This document shows positions 1 to 10,129 of a DNA stretch of 64,000 nucleotides, piece after piece. The stretch's first letter is position 1. Every line of letters begins with the position of its first letter. Both the position numbers and the translations under genes were made by a program. Source of the stretch: Geosiphon pyriformis (lineage: Eukaryota; Glomeromycota; Glomeromycetes; Archaeosporales; Geosiphonaceae); the NCBI GenBank assembly GCA_016748015.1, contig JAAOMT010000303.1, positions 624,257-688,256 of the forward strand. Reading direction: 5' to 3'. The notes under the pieces were generated by a model. That model had not been told where the DNA came from, did no database searches, and worked only from the letters and a program-made list of their open reading frames with translations.

Positions 1-1100
1 TGCACCAAGAAGATATTAATTTCAGTAACTAATAGTCCAAACTACTGCTAAGTACTCCTGTTCAGTAATTGAATAGTTTTTTTCTGCTAGTATGAAGAAT
101 CTACTGGCATATGCTATGACATGTTTTCTGCTATTTTTATCTTTCTGTAAAAAGACAGCACCAAGTTTATAGTCAGATGTATTAGTGTGGAGAATAAAAA
201 GTTGATCCAGATCAGGTTGCTTGAGAATTGGTTTAATAACAAGTTTTTTCTTCAGAATCTCAAAAGCTTTTTGTTGATGAGTATCCCAGTAATAATTGAC
301 ATTTTTCCTGAGTAGCTGATTAAGAGGAAAGGCTATTTTAAAGAAATTTTTAATAAATTTATGGTAATAAAAGGCCAAACTAAGAAAAAAGCATAGTTCA
401 GGAACATTTATTAGTTGTCTAATGTTCTGAACTTTTTCAACTTTAGCTGGATCAGAAAAGATTCCATTTTTTGTAATAAAATGACCAAAAAACTGGGTGG
501 ATTGATATTCAAAGAAAGATTTAATTGGGTTGATCTTAAAGCCAGCATTTCTAAACAGGTCAAAAACCTTCTGCAAATGTTCAAGATGTTCATCCCAGGT
601 TTTTGAGTAGACCATTATGTTATTTAAGTAGACCAGAACAAAGTTTTTTTTTACTGATTCAAATACTTTGTCCATCAGGCATTGAAAGGTAAGAAGAGCA
701 TTAGTAAGACCAAAAAGCATAACTATGAATTCATAGGTACCATACTTGGTAATGAAAGCAGTTTTTTTTCTGCTTTCTGGATCCATCTCTACTTGCCAGA
801 ATCCAGCAGTTAAAGTCAATAATTGAGAAAAAAGCAGCACTATTGAATTTATTTAACATTGCATCAATTTTGGAGAGTGAGTACATGTCTCTTATAGTAA
901 TGACATTTAGTTGGCAATAGTCAACACAGAAGTGTAGGATTCCATCTTTCTTGAATACTACTACAACTAAGAAAGCCTATTCACTCTTGGTTTCTTGTAT
1001 AAAATTAAAATCTTTCATCCAGTTTATCTCTTTCTTAATAAACTCATTATTACATGAATTAGATTAATAAGACTTTAAATAAATAAAACGAGTTTCTTTT
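1..1100 (-). pseudogene. pol of A1: reverse transcriptase and start of RNase H
   Basis: A 272-codon open stretch (22-840) carries the RT palm and thumb and the beginning of RNase H. It shows LTAGFWQVEMDPESRKK, then VLVYLNNIMVYSKTW, where the family has YLDD, so both catalytic aspartates are now asparagine. The RNase H first motif is HTNTSDY where copy A3 has HTDASGY. The RT fingers continue to about 1,100 in a broken frame. Ty3/gypsy order protease-RT-RNase H is seen, and integrase should follow left of the window. The Asp-to-Asn changes are G-to-A on the coding strand and fit the decay pattern of the whole window. Confidence 0.88.
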
Positions 1101-1129
1101 GTGGTGATGGTGTGTTGTATCACATGAGT

Positions 1130-2503
1130 TTATCCAGGGGTATCACCTTTTTTTGAAATAACTGGGCTATTCCTAGCCAACAGATTTTTAATGTCCACTT
1201 TTCTTTCTTCAGAAGAAGGTTCTTTTTGTTTTACAATTAGTAATTGGATTTCAGGTGGTTCACTCTTAAAGAACTTCTGTACTTCTTTTAGTTCTTCTTG
1301 AGTTATCAAGCTAATTGGTTCCCAATCTTTGTAATAGATTAGGCAGGATTTGCATTTATTATTTGGTGAATACAAAGATTTATTATACCAGCATCATGTA
1401 TAAAAGCTATGCCATTAATAACTGTATTTAGCTTTCTTGCCAGGTTTTCTGTCAAAGGTTCTTCTGAGGATATCATAGTAGGGCCAGCAGATCAGCTTGC
1501 TATTTACTATAATTTCTTCTTTGTCAGCTTTAACATTGTTCAATGACTTGTCATTGCTGATAAAAATAGTATAGGCAAATTCAGCAGTTTTTTTTTGTTC
1601 TTCTTGATTTTTTTTATCATCACTCTCATTATTATTTAATTTATCTGATTGTTTTTCTTTTTGGTTCTGTTTGGTTACTGGAAGAGTTGTTCAATAACAG
1701 CATTTAACCACAATGGGTTTTTCACCACATCTGATGGTTAGTTTACAAAGTTCATAGTCAAGTAATGCTTTGGCTTTCTTAAGCCATTTATTATCAACAA
1801 TGATAATATACTCTTTTGTTTCAAATACTTCCATATCTGTTTCAATACTGATATCATTAATGCGAACAGAAACAGCTTTGGCTATACTCAGACCTTTTTT
1901 TTTGTCACCATGTACATTGGTTATAGGCCAGATAGAAGATTCATCAATTTTTCTTCCAATGGCTTCCAAAAAGTGTTTGGCAATTACACTAACAGATAAT
2001 TCATTGTCCAGGATCAAATCAATAAAGTAGCCAGCCACTTGGGCTTTGCAAATCAAAAGAGTAACATTGCTGTTATTAGCAAGTCCAGCTTGACAAAAGT
2101 GTTTGTTGGTTTTTGGTGTTTTTTTCTTTGGTATTAATGATTTGCAAAGATTTTTTCTGAACTGTAGATGGGTCATTAGTTGGCCAAATATAATATGTGC
2201 TAGGGTTTTCATGAAATCTTTAACAACAGAATAGGGGCCAGATTTTTGTACAATTTCTGGAAATTCCAACTTTAGAGGATTTCTTAAAAACTTTAGTCTT
2301 TGGTGGCTCATTGTTATCAGCAGTTGATGTGGATGCTTTTTTTGGATTTAGAACGAAATCAACCTTGGTTTTTTTCTTCTTTTTTGTTAGTTCAGAAGTA
2401 TTGATTGCCAGTTTATTCATGTTATGGTCATCATCAATTAAATTAAAAGTAAAAAAGAGGTTTTCTTCTGGTTGGCTTGCACTCTCACCCTTTGGAGCTG
2501 CAT
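1130..2503 (-). pseudogene. pol of A1: N-terminal spacer, aspartic protease and cysteine-rich linker
   Basis: The pol reading frame begins after the gag stop in the -1 frame. A Lys-rich spacer (2,220-2,420) leads into the protease-like section (1,691-2,311). There YFIDLILDNELSVSVI stands where an Asp-Ser-Gly active site is expected, so the site is damaged. The two parts are joined by a one-base frameshift near 2,285, at a run of A; the sister fragment at 22,785-22,973 reads through the same place in one frame. Downstream (1,130-1,375) is the linker with CKSCLIYYKDWEP. Assignment rests on position and motif; protease folding was not tested. Confidence 0.8.
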
Positions 2504-2516
2504 CTACCAGTTTAAA
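2478..2516 (-). other. Putative -1 ribosomal frameshift signal, copy A1
   Basis: On the minus strand the gag end reads TCT TTA AAC TGG TAG, giving the heptamer T-TTA-AAC (plus-strand 2,510-2,516) in the gag frame two codons before the gag stop. A hairpin follows after a short spacer: TGCA-G-CTC (2,495-2,502) pairs with GAGTGCA (2,478-2,484), with one bulged base. A -1 slip opens the pol frame. Confidence 0.72.
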
Positions 2517-4057
2517 GACTGATAAACAGTGACTTTAACTAAAAGATCCTCTCCAAAGAAATTGATGTTGGCATGATTGGGTCTTTGGTTGGAGACATTG
2601 TTGTTGATGGTTCTGTTGTTTTGATTGTTATTGTTTCTGGGAGCTGGAGAAGGCAGGGGAGAATTGTTGCAATTTCTGGAGAAATTTCCAGTTAATTCAT
2701 AGCAATAATATACAGGTGGGCCATAATTTTGTTGTCTTTGATATAGAGATTGCTGAGGCTGATTAAAACAGAATTCAAATCTGGGTCTTTAAGTTTGTTA
2801 ATTCTCTCTAACTGCTTGGGCCAAAGATTCTAATAGCCAGACAAGATTTGCTGTAAGCCTATTTATTAATTGTTCATTTGGATCTGGAGTTTGAGCAACA
2901 AAAAAGATAGCAGCCATTTGTGGAGCAGGTGCCATAATAAGAGCAGAAGCAAAAACTGGAAAAATAGATCTCAGATGCATCCTTTGGTTATCTTCTATTC
3001 TCTGGACAAGTTCAATAGCCATATCTATTATGGAATTATCTTTCAAGACCAGGAGAAGCCAAAAAGCATATAATAGATTAGTTTTCAGTCTTTTTGTAAA
3101 GGAATGTATTTTCTGCTCTTTTGTCTAATTTCTTCCAGAGTCTACCTATTTAATAAGTTTTCTTATTGCTTTGGCATATTCTGTTACAACTTTACCAGAG
3201 CCTTGAGTTCTTCTTTCTAATTCCATATGCCATTTTGAGATTAAGATGGAAGTTCTAAATTTTATTTCAAACCAGGTAGTAAAAGAAGTGTTATCTTTTT
3301 CAGCATTTACCAGTGTTCATCTAATGATTTTTTGCTGAGCATTGGTATTGGTTTCTTGTGAAAACCAAGTAGCAAAAGAGTCTTGGAGATAGCCACCAAT
3401 GATTTGAAACTTGTATTCATTATCATATTGGTTTGCTGTGACAGCTCTCTTAAAGTCATCCAACCATTCAATTGAATTTTGAGCATTACCTCTGAATAAT
3501 GGTAATGGGGTGTTGTTTTTTTGCCCTAAAGCAGTCTGTATATCTTAGAGGGCAATTAGAATGTTTTGTTGTAGAAGGTCTTAAGCCATTGGTTCAGGTG
3601 TAACTGTTTGTGTAAAGTGTTCTGATTTACTTGAAAAGAGATCAAAAATGGGAGCAGTTTGATAGCTTTCTTCTTCTGTTTTAAGAAAAGTTTCAATTGA
3701 TTGATGAGCAGTAAAACAAGTATGGATTTGATGATTAAGATATTCGAAATCAGGGGGCTGTTATTCAAAGATTGTGGAATATAAAAGCTGATTAACGCTG
3801 TTGTTTCTTTCTTCAAAGTTGTCTTCAAAATAAGCTTGATCAAAATAATAAGTTGTATAGACTGTGTAAGTTTCAGCTGAATGCTTGTTCAGAAACCAGT
3901 TCTAAAAGTCTTGAAATTGTCTACTGGATTGTTCTTCAATGGGAAAGCAAATCAAGCAAGAGAGCAAAAAATTGAGTTCAATAAAGTTTGGATTGTTTTT
4001 GTTATGTGCTTCAAAGTGTTCTTCTGATTGTTATGGCAGATATGAATAATTACCCAT
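2504..4057 (-). pseudogene. gag of A1
   Basis: The span from the ATG at 4,055-4,057 to the TAG at 2,504-2,506 is 1,554 nt, the same as the gag spans of A2 and A4 (517 codons). The N-terminus matches that of copy A4, the middle carries the retrotransposon-gag section, and near the C-terminus there is a degenerate CCHC knuckle (around 2,690-2,720). Its ninth codon is TAA where A4 has CAA, and further stops follow. Gag would form the particle and bind RNA. The pol frame overlaps its end in the -1 register. Confidence 0.85.
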
Positions 4058-4085
4058 ATAATAGGAAACAAAATAGATTTTGACA

Positions 4086-4103
4086 ACCTTACAAAAAGCA
4101 CCA
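4086..4103 (-). other. Primer-binding site of A1
   Basis: The minus strand reads TGGTGCTTTTTGTAAGGT, six bases inside the 5' LTR, where minus-strand synthesis is primed. The other copies read TGGTGCTTYCTGTRAGGTT. Its complement has the features of a tRNA 3' end: CCA tail, A discriminator, and A and C at the places of A58 and C61. Confidence 0.8.
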
Positions 4104-4109
4104 CTTTTA

Positions 4110-4895
4110 TGTTATAAGTTGGAGTAACAAGCTAACAGATAGCAAGGGAAAACAAAATTGTAGGGTAATGGAAATAATCAAAGAGATTTTAATTTCAAGA
4201 AGTGAATTAAATAAGTAAATATTCAATGTGCAAGATCAGTCTCATAAAATATCTCAGTTGCTATACTTTTCAAAGAGTAACTGAAAATCTGAAGGTAGAG
4301 GAATAGTCTATATTGTCAACAAATGATCACATCTGGTATAATTCTATGCTTCATGTCAGCACTCTTAGAATTCAATATTAGATATCAGATGTATTCTTTA
4401 GTCACATTTTTATTCAATAATCTTCAAATGCTACAATTATACAAGTCAGAAAAAGGGTAGATAAATGCCAACAAGTAATCTTTTATTCTAAAATGTTCAA
4501 ATACTTGAAGGTAAGAAAAAAAAAATTAGCAATAAGAGAAGGATTAAGATGAAGTTGTTATTTTATTTATTTTATTTCCTTGATTTCTACATGTTTTTCT
4601 ATAGCTAAGAAATTCATTGCTTATATAGCTGTCAAAAGTAGTCAATTATTAAGTCAATGACTAGGTCAATGATCAGATCAATGATCAGGTCAATGACTAG
4701 ATTAATGATCAGATCAATGATTAAGTCAATGATCAGGTTATTGATCAGGTCAATGATCAGATCAATGATTAGGTCAATGGTCAGGTTATTGATCAGATCA
4801 ATAATCATTTTCTAAAAATAGAGTGGCTAATTTATATAACATTAATGGCTAATACATATAATAATTAATAAGAAATATAAGTTTTAATCATAACA
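4110..4895 (-). repeat. 5' LTR of A1 (786 bp)
   Basis: On the minus strand it begins TGTTATGATT and ends TATAACA, the TGTTA...TAACA ends of family A. It is the longest LTR in the window because it holds 14 copies of a 12-bp repeat. The LTR carries the promoter and polyadenylation signals by family rule; I did not place the transcription start. Confidence 0.92.
4640..4807. repeat. 12-bp minisatellite inside the LTR (14 units)
   Basis: Fourteen back-to-back 12-mers with consensus RRTCAATGATCA (plus strand), carrying the palindrome TGATCA or a one-base variant. Other family-A LTRs have 3 to 13 units at the same place: 5,277-5,312 (3), 12,258-12,329 (6), 13,931-14,086 (13), 24,298-24,393 (8), about 60,605-60,640 (3). 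Confidence 0.92.
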
Positions 4896-5400
4896 GTACT
4901 TTTAAAAAGGTAATCGGAGAATCTGAAGGTAGAAGGAGAGTCTGTACTGTCAACAAATGATTACACACTGGTATAATTCTATGCCTCACATTAGTGCTTT
5001 TAGAATTTAATATCAGATATCAGATGTGTTTTTCAGTCATGTTTTATTCAATAATCTTCAAATACTACAATTACATATTTCAAGAAAAGGATAGGTAAAT
5101 ACCAACAAGTAATTTTTTATCTTTAAAATATTCAGATACTTAAAGGTAGGAAAAAAAAATTTTAGCAATAAGAAAAAAATTGAAATGAAGTTGTTATTTT
5201 ATTTATTTTATTTTTTTTGATTCTTACATACTTTTCTACAGCTAAGAGATTTATTGCTTATATAGCTATCAAAAGTGGTTAATGATCAAGTCAATGGTCA
5301 GGTCATTAATCACTTTCTAAAAATAGAGTGGCTAATTTATATAACATCAGTGGCTAATACATATGATAATTAATAAGAAGTATAAGTTTCAACTATAACA
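4896..5400 (-). repeat. 3' LTR of A2, truncated by the insertion of A1
   Basis: It starts abruptly at GTACTTTTAAAAAGG, an internal LTR position (compare 11,877 onward), and ends in ...CTATAACA at 5,400. The first 150 bp or so of the plus-strand text are missing and should flank A1 on its left. It encodes the last 31 nt of the A2 post-integrase ORF. Confidence 0.88.
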
Positions 5401-6026
5401 TTATCCTCTCCAAAGAGATTGAGTTCTAGTGAAATCAAGTTATTCATAATATAATCTATTTGAAGAGTTTTATCTAACTCAAAGCTAACTAGTTTGTTGA
5501 AGTTTTTTGTGGATAGGGTATATAATACTTGAAGTGAAATGAGTTTTGTATTCAAGAGACCAAATCTTTGTATTAGAGTTTTGGCTCTTCTAGCAATAGT
5601 TAAAACTCTTGGGACATCTAACCATATAATGCCCAAAATTTCTGCCTATATCTTTGAAGTTGTTTTTTTCATGAGTTTTATATTCTTTATGATTTCTCCA
5701 AGACAATTATAGAGTTCTAATTGCCTTCCATATGACAAATTTTTGTCTGTGGGCAAGATTTCTTGGATTGTTTTTCCAATTGTGCTAGAAGATAAAAGTA
5801 TAAATACTATTATACTTTCTAACAAAAATTTATCCATTTTACTACCAATTTTTTTTCTTCTGGTAATAGTTTTCTTTGGTTTAATAACAGTATGTGTTCT
5901 ACTGTTATCTGTTATAGTGGTTTGTTTTCCAATAGTCAAAGTAGCATTTGGATAGTTTTTGATCCAATACTCATGAAGAGTATAGAAGATGTTTTAAATG
6001 TTTTGATCCAGAAAATAATTGTTCAT
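5370..6026 (-). pseudogene. Post-integrase ORF of A2 (218 codons, unrecognised), ending inside the LTR
   Basis: One frame runs from an ATG at 6,024-6,026 to TAA at 5,370-5,372, interrupted only by two stops at Gln-type codons (about 5,993 and 5,646). It begins MNNYFLDQNI, has a basic patch (KPKKTITRRKKIGSK), and a mildly hydrophobic stretch followed by TIGKTIQEILP. It ends NVIVETYTSY. The polypurine tract lies within its codons and the last 31 nt are LTR sequence. The same ORF ends the same way in three other copies. I do not recognise the family. There is no signal peptide or clear membrane anchor, so I do not call it env. It could be a third protein or an extension of Pol in a shifted frame. 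Confidence 0.72.
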
Positions 6027-6129
6027 ATCAATTGAAGATACCTCTGTTTTGGGAATAGTGTATTTATTTATACTTGATTTTTGCTGATCATTTGAGTTAA
6101 TATTACTACAATAGGCAACCAATTAAGTC

Positions 6130-7330
6130 GTTTATAATATTTCTTGAATCATATACCATAAACAGGATAATTATTGAAGATTGTTCTGGATTGATCTTGA
6201 AGAATATAAAAACCATTGTTCAAAACTTTGTTGACTATAAAGAGTCCTTTCCACTGGCTAGAGAATTTATCATCATAAACATTGTCTCTGTCTAAATAGT
6301 ATTTTAGTACCAAGTGACTAACACTTAAAGAAAATGTTTTATAGATTTTCTTCTTTTTAAGCTTTTTTTGAAACTGTTTTATCTTTTCAAAAGCAATTAT
6401 TTGTGCTTTTACCAAGGAGTCAAGAATGGTACCAAGTCTTCTTTGCAGAATGTTTTTGTAATTTTCTATTATGATTTTTTTAAAAGATATTGTTTCAATA
6501 TTAGTTTCTATTGGTAGTGATACTATACATCCATAGAGCAGATAAAAAGATTCATACTTTTTATGTCATGATTCACAGTTTTATAAGCAAACAAAGCTAA
6601 AAACAGTACTTTGTCTTATAAGTTTGTTTTTTCACTGGTTTTGGCTAAAATTTCACATAGTGTTCTATTGAAACATTCTACTAAGCCATTTGTTTAGAGA
6701 TAATAAGAGGAAGAAAGTTTATGATGTATTCCTATTTTTCTGCAAAGTTTTTCAATCAGTGTATTGAGAAAAACTCTTCTTTTATCAAATAAAAGTTTTT
6801 TGAGACAGCCATAATGGCAGATAATATTTTCATAAATAAAATTGGCTATTGAGACTGCTAATTAATCTGGAGTTGCTCTTGCTTCTACTCACTTTGTAAG
6901 ATAGTCAGTAGCTGTAATAATGTATCTGTTGTTATCAGAAGTTATTGTTAAAAATCCAACAACATTTATACCAATTCTGTCAAATGATTAACCAACAGAG
7001 ATTGGATGGTTATTTTTTTTGCGATTGGATTTGTCTCTTTTTTGACAGATGTCACAGATTTTAATGTATTTAGCAATGTCTTTTTCTAAGATAGGCCAAT
7101 AATAGCAAACTAAGGTTTTCTGAATTGTTTTTGTTTTTTCAAAGTGTCAAGCTAATGGGTCAGTATACATGTTGTATATTATAATTTCTCTTTCTTCAAA
7201 TTTAATGACTCTTTGGGGGCAGTCAAGATCTTTTCTGTTTCTTTTATATAATTGGTTCTGGCAGATTAAATAAAAATTTGATTGTTTGCACAAATGTTTT
7301 CTTTGCAGTCAAGTGTATTCTGGTAAATAT
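6130..7330 (-). pseudogene. pol of A2: integrase
   Basis: Right to left: the HHCC zinc-binding domain (about 7,040-7,260), the catalytic core (about 6,480-6,990), and a C-terminal domain (6,149-6,415) with KFSSQWKGLFIVNKVLNNG, like the GPY/F module of gypsy integrases. The first catalytic motif reads IGINVVG where A3 has IGIDVIG, so the Asp is lost. Several stops break the frame. Integrase would join the cDNA to chromosomal DNA; the solo LTR at 60,085 shows a 4-bp target repeat for this family. Confidence 0.85.
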
Positions 7331-7447
7331 TGTCTTTTACCCAAAAATTTCATTAAGGCAGAATAGTTGTCCAAGTCTATTATTGTTTTTGTTTGTAAAG
7401 GAGTTACTAATAATTAAGTTGGTTTGGTTTGAAAGGTTGTACTATCA

Positions 7448-8640
7448 CTAAATAGTAAGTTTAGAAAGAGCATTAGCATTTTGATAATTTGTTTCTTTGC
7501 AATGTTGAATATTATAGTCAAATTCATTCAAGTAAAATATCCAGCAAGTTATTTGTTTATGTTTCAGCTTTTTTTTATTGCACAGCCAAACCAAGACTTG
7601 ATGATCTGTTACTATTAAGAATTTTGTACCAAAAAGATATTGATTCCAGTAACTAGTAGTCCAAACTACTGCTAAGCATTCCTGTTCAATAACTGAATAG
7701 TTCTTTTTTACTAGTATAAGAGATCTACTGGCATATACTATGGCATGTTTTCTGCTATTTTCATCTTTCTGTGAAAGGACAACACCAAAGTCTATAGCCA
7801 AATATATTAGTGTGAAGGATAAAAGATTGGTCCAGATCAAGTTGCTTGAGAATTGGTTCAGTAACAAGTTTTTCCTTCAGAATTTCAAAAGCTTTTTGTT
7901 AATGAGTGCTCCAGTAATAATTGATATTTTTCTTAAGTAGCTGATTAAAAAAAAAGACAATTTTGGAGAAATCCTTGACAAATTTGCAATAATAAGAGAC
8001 CAAACCAAGAAAAGAGCATAGTTTATAAACATTCATTGATTGTCTGATGTTCTGAACTTTTTCAAATTTAGCTGGATCAGGGAAGATTCTATCTTTTGTA
8101 ATAAAATGACCAAGAAACTGGGTAGATTGGCATCCAAAGAAAGATTTGATTGGGTTGATTTTAAGGCCAGCATTTCTAAGCAAGTCAAAAACCTTCTGCA
8201 AATATTTAAGGTGTTTATTCCAGGTTTTTGAGTAGACTATTATATCATCTAGGTAGACCAAAACAAAGTTTTCTTTTACCAATTCAAATACTTTGTCTAT
8301 TAGACATTAAAAGGTGGAAGAGACATTGGTAAGACCAAAAAACATGACTGTGAATTCATAGATGCCATATTTGGTGATAAAAACAGTTTTTTTTCTGCTT
8401 TCTGGATCCATCTCTACTTGCCAGAATCCAGCAGTTAAGTCAATGATTGAGAAAAAAGCAGCACTATTGAATTTATTTAGCATTGCATTAATTTTGGGAA
8501 GTAAGTACATATCTCTTATAGTAATGGCATTTAATTAACAGTAGTTGACACAGAAGCATAAAGTTCCACCTTTCTTGAATACCATCACAACTGAAAATGC
8601 TTATTTGCTCTTGGTTTTTTGTATGAATCCAAGATCTTTC
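7448..8640 (-). pseudogene. pol of A2: reverse transcriptase and RNase H
   Basis: RT is split over open stretches 8,307-8,510 (IDLTAGFWQVEMDPESRKK) and 7,899-8,282, where VLVYLDDIIVYSKTW keeps the intact YLDD catalytic pair. RNase H follows at 7,448-7,867, ending in NYQNANALSKLTI, which matches the family's terminal Asn-Ala-Asp-Ala-Leu-Ser signature with Asp changed to Asn. One TAA and frame changes separate the parts. This is one of two RT copies with intact YLDD here. Confidence 0.9.
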
Positions 8641-8752
8641 ATTCAGTTTTTTTTTTTTTGATGAACTTATCATTGTGTCAATTGGATTGATAAGGCTTTA
8701 AATGAATAAGATGAGTTTTTTTTGTGATAATGGTGTGTTGTATTACATGTAT

Positions 8753-10116
8753 TCATCCAGGAATATCATTTTCTTTTGAGATAACTGGGCTATTCCTAGC
8801 CAACAGATTTTCAATGTCCACTTTTTTTTCTTCAAGAGAAGATTCTCTTTGTTTTACAACTAGTGATTGAATTTCAGGTGGTTCATTTTCAAAAAACTTC
8901 TGTACTTCTTTTAGTTTTTCTTGAGATATCAAGCTAATTGGTTCCCAATCTTTGTAATAGATCAGACAGAATTTGCATTCATTACTTGGTGAATACAAAA
9001 GTTTATTACACCAGCATCATGCACAAGAACTATGCCACCAATAACTGTATTAAGCTTTTTTGCCAGGTTTTCTGTCAAAGATTTTTCTAAGGATATTATA
9101 GTAGGGCCAGTAGATTAGCTTGCCATTTACTATAATTTCTTCTTTGTTAGCTTTAACCTTGTCTAATGGCTTGCCATTGCTGGTAAAGATAGTATAGACG
9201 AATTCAGCAGTTTTTTCTTGTTCTTCTTGATCTTCTTCTTTATTACTCTCATCATTATCTGATTGTTCTTCTTCTTGGTTTTGCTTGAGTACTGGAGAAA
9301 TTGTCTAATAACAACATTTAACCACAATGGGTTTTTCACCACATTTGATGATTAGCTCACAAAGTTCATAGTCAAGTAGTGTTTTGGCATTCTTAAGCCA
9401 CTCATTATTAACAATGATAGTATACTCTTTTGCTTCAAATACTTCCATATCTGTTTTAATGCTGATACTATTAATGCAAACAGAAACAGCTTTGGCTATA
9501 CCCAGACCTTTTTTTTTGTCATCATATATATTGGTCATAAGCCAGATAGAAGATTTATCAATTTTTCTTCCAATGGCTTCCAAAAAGTGTTTGGCAATTA
9601 CACTGACAGATGATCTACTGTTTAGAATCAAATCAATAAAGTAGCCAGCCACTTGGGCTTTGCAAATCAAAAGAGTAACATTGCTGTTGTTAGCAAGTCC
9701 AGTTTGACAAAGACATTTGTTGGTTTTTGGTGTCTTCTTTTTTGGTATTAATGATTTGCAAAGATCTTTTTTGAACTGTGGATGGATCATTAGTTGGCCA
9801 AATATAATGTGTGCTGGGGTTTTCATAAAATCTTTAACAACAGAATAGGGGCCAGATTTTTGTACAATTTTTGAAGGTTCCAACTTTGAAAGATTCTTAA
9901 AAACTTTAGCTTTTGGTGGCTCATTGTTATCAGCAGTTGATGTGGATGCTTTCTTTGGATCTAGAACGAAATCAACCTTGGCTTTTTTCTTTTTTTTTGT
10001 CAGATCAGAAGTGTTAATTGCCAGTTCATCTATGTTATGGTCATTATTAGTTAAATTAAAAGCAAAAAAGAGGTTTTCTTCTGGTTGGTTTGCATTTTCA
10101 CTCTTTGGAAGTGCAC
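8753..10116 (-). pseudogene. pol of A2: N-terminal spacer, protease and cysteine-rich linker
   Basis: A 192-codon stretch (9,305-9,883) holds the protease section, with YFIDLILNSRSSVSVIAKHF; the active-site Asp is Asn. Beyond it are the linker and, at 8,753-8,998, PSNECKFCLIYYKDWEPIS. A spacer rich in Lys and acidic residues (about 9,880-10,116) links to the gag end in the -1 frame. Confidence 0.82.
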
Positions 10117-10129
10117 CTACCAGTTTAAA
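10091..10129 (-). other. Putative -1 frameshift signal, copy A2
   Basis: The minus strand reads CCT TTA AAC TGG TAG, with heptamer TTTAAAC at 10,123-10,129. Downstream TGCACTT (plus 10,109-10,115) can pair with AAATGCA (10,091-10,097) apart from one C-A mismatch, which looks like G-to-A decay of AAGTGCA as seen in A4. Confidence 0.72.

Larger units (their letters stand above)
1..4895 (-). mobile_element. Ty3/gypsy family A, copy A1 (5' half; rest lies left of the window)
   Basis: This is an LTR retrotransposon read right to left: 5' LTR (4,110-4,895), primer-binding site, gag, protease, RT and the start of RNase H, cut by the window edge. Its right end is followed by GTAC and then by an LTR fragment of copy A2 that lacks its outer 150 bp or so. 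A1 therefore looks inserted, in the same orientation, into the 3' LTR of A2. The missing LTR piece and a GTAC repeat should lie just left of the window. The copy is inactive: gag has a stop nine codons in, the protease Asp-Ser-Gly is altered, and the RT catalytic Asp pair is Asn-Asn. Confidence 0.9.

Noticed and set aside
4640-4807. Short direct repeats that could suggest a CRISPR array
   Set aside because: The units are 12 bp with no spacers, lie in every family-A LTR, and the DNA is eukaryotic retrotransposon sequence.
5370-6026. Envelope gene after integrase
   Set aside because: No signal peptide, cleavage site or transmembrane anchor is visible; the short hydrophobic stretch is inside a basic, soluble-looking protein.
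7740-7940. Plus-strand open frames across the left array (for example 1,770-2,030, 2,311-2,532, 8,040-8,231, 9,384-9,644)
   Set aside because: They recur at the same places in each copy only because they mirror the conserved minus-strand pol genes; they have no family resemblance of their own.
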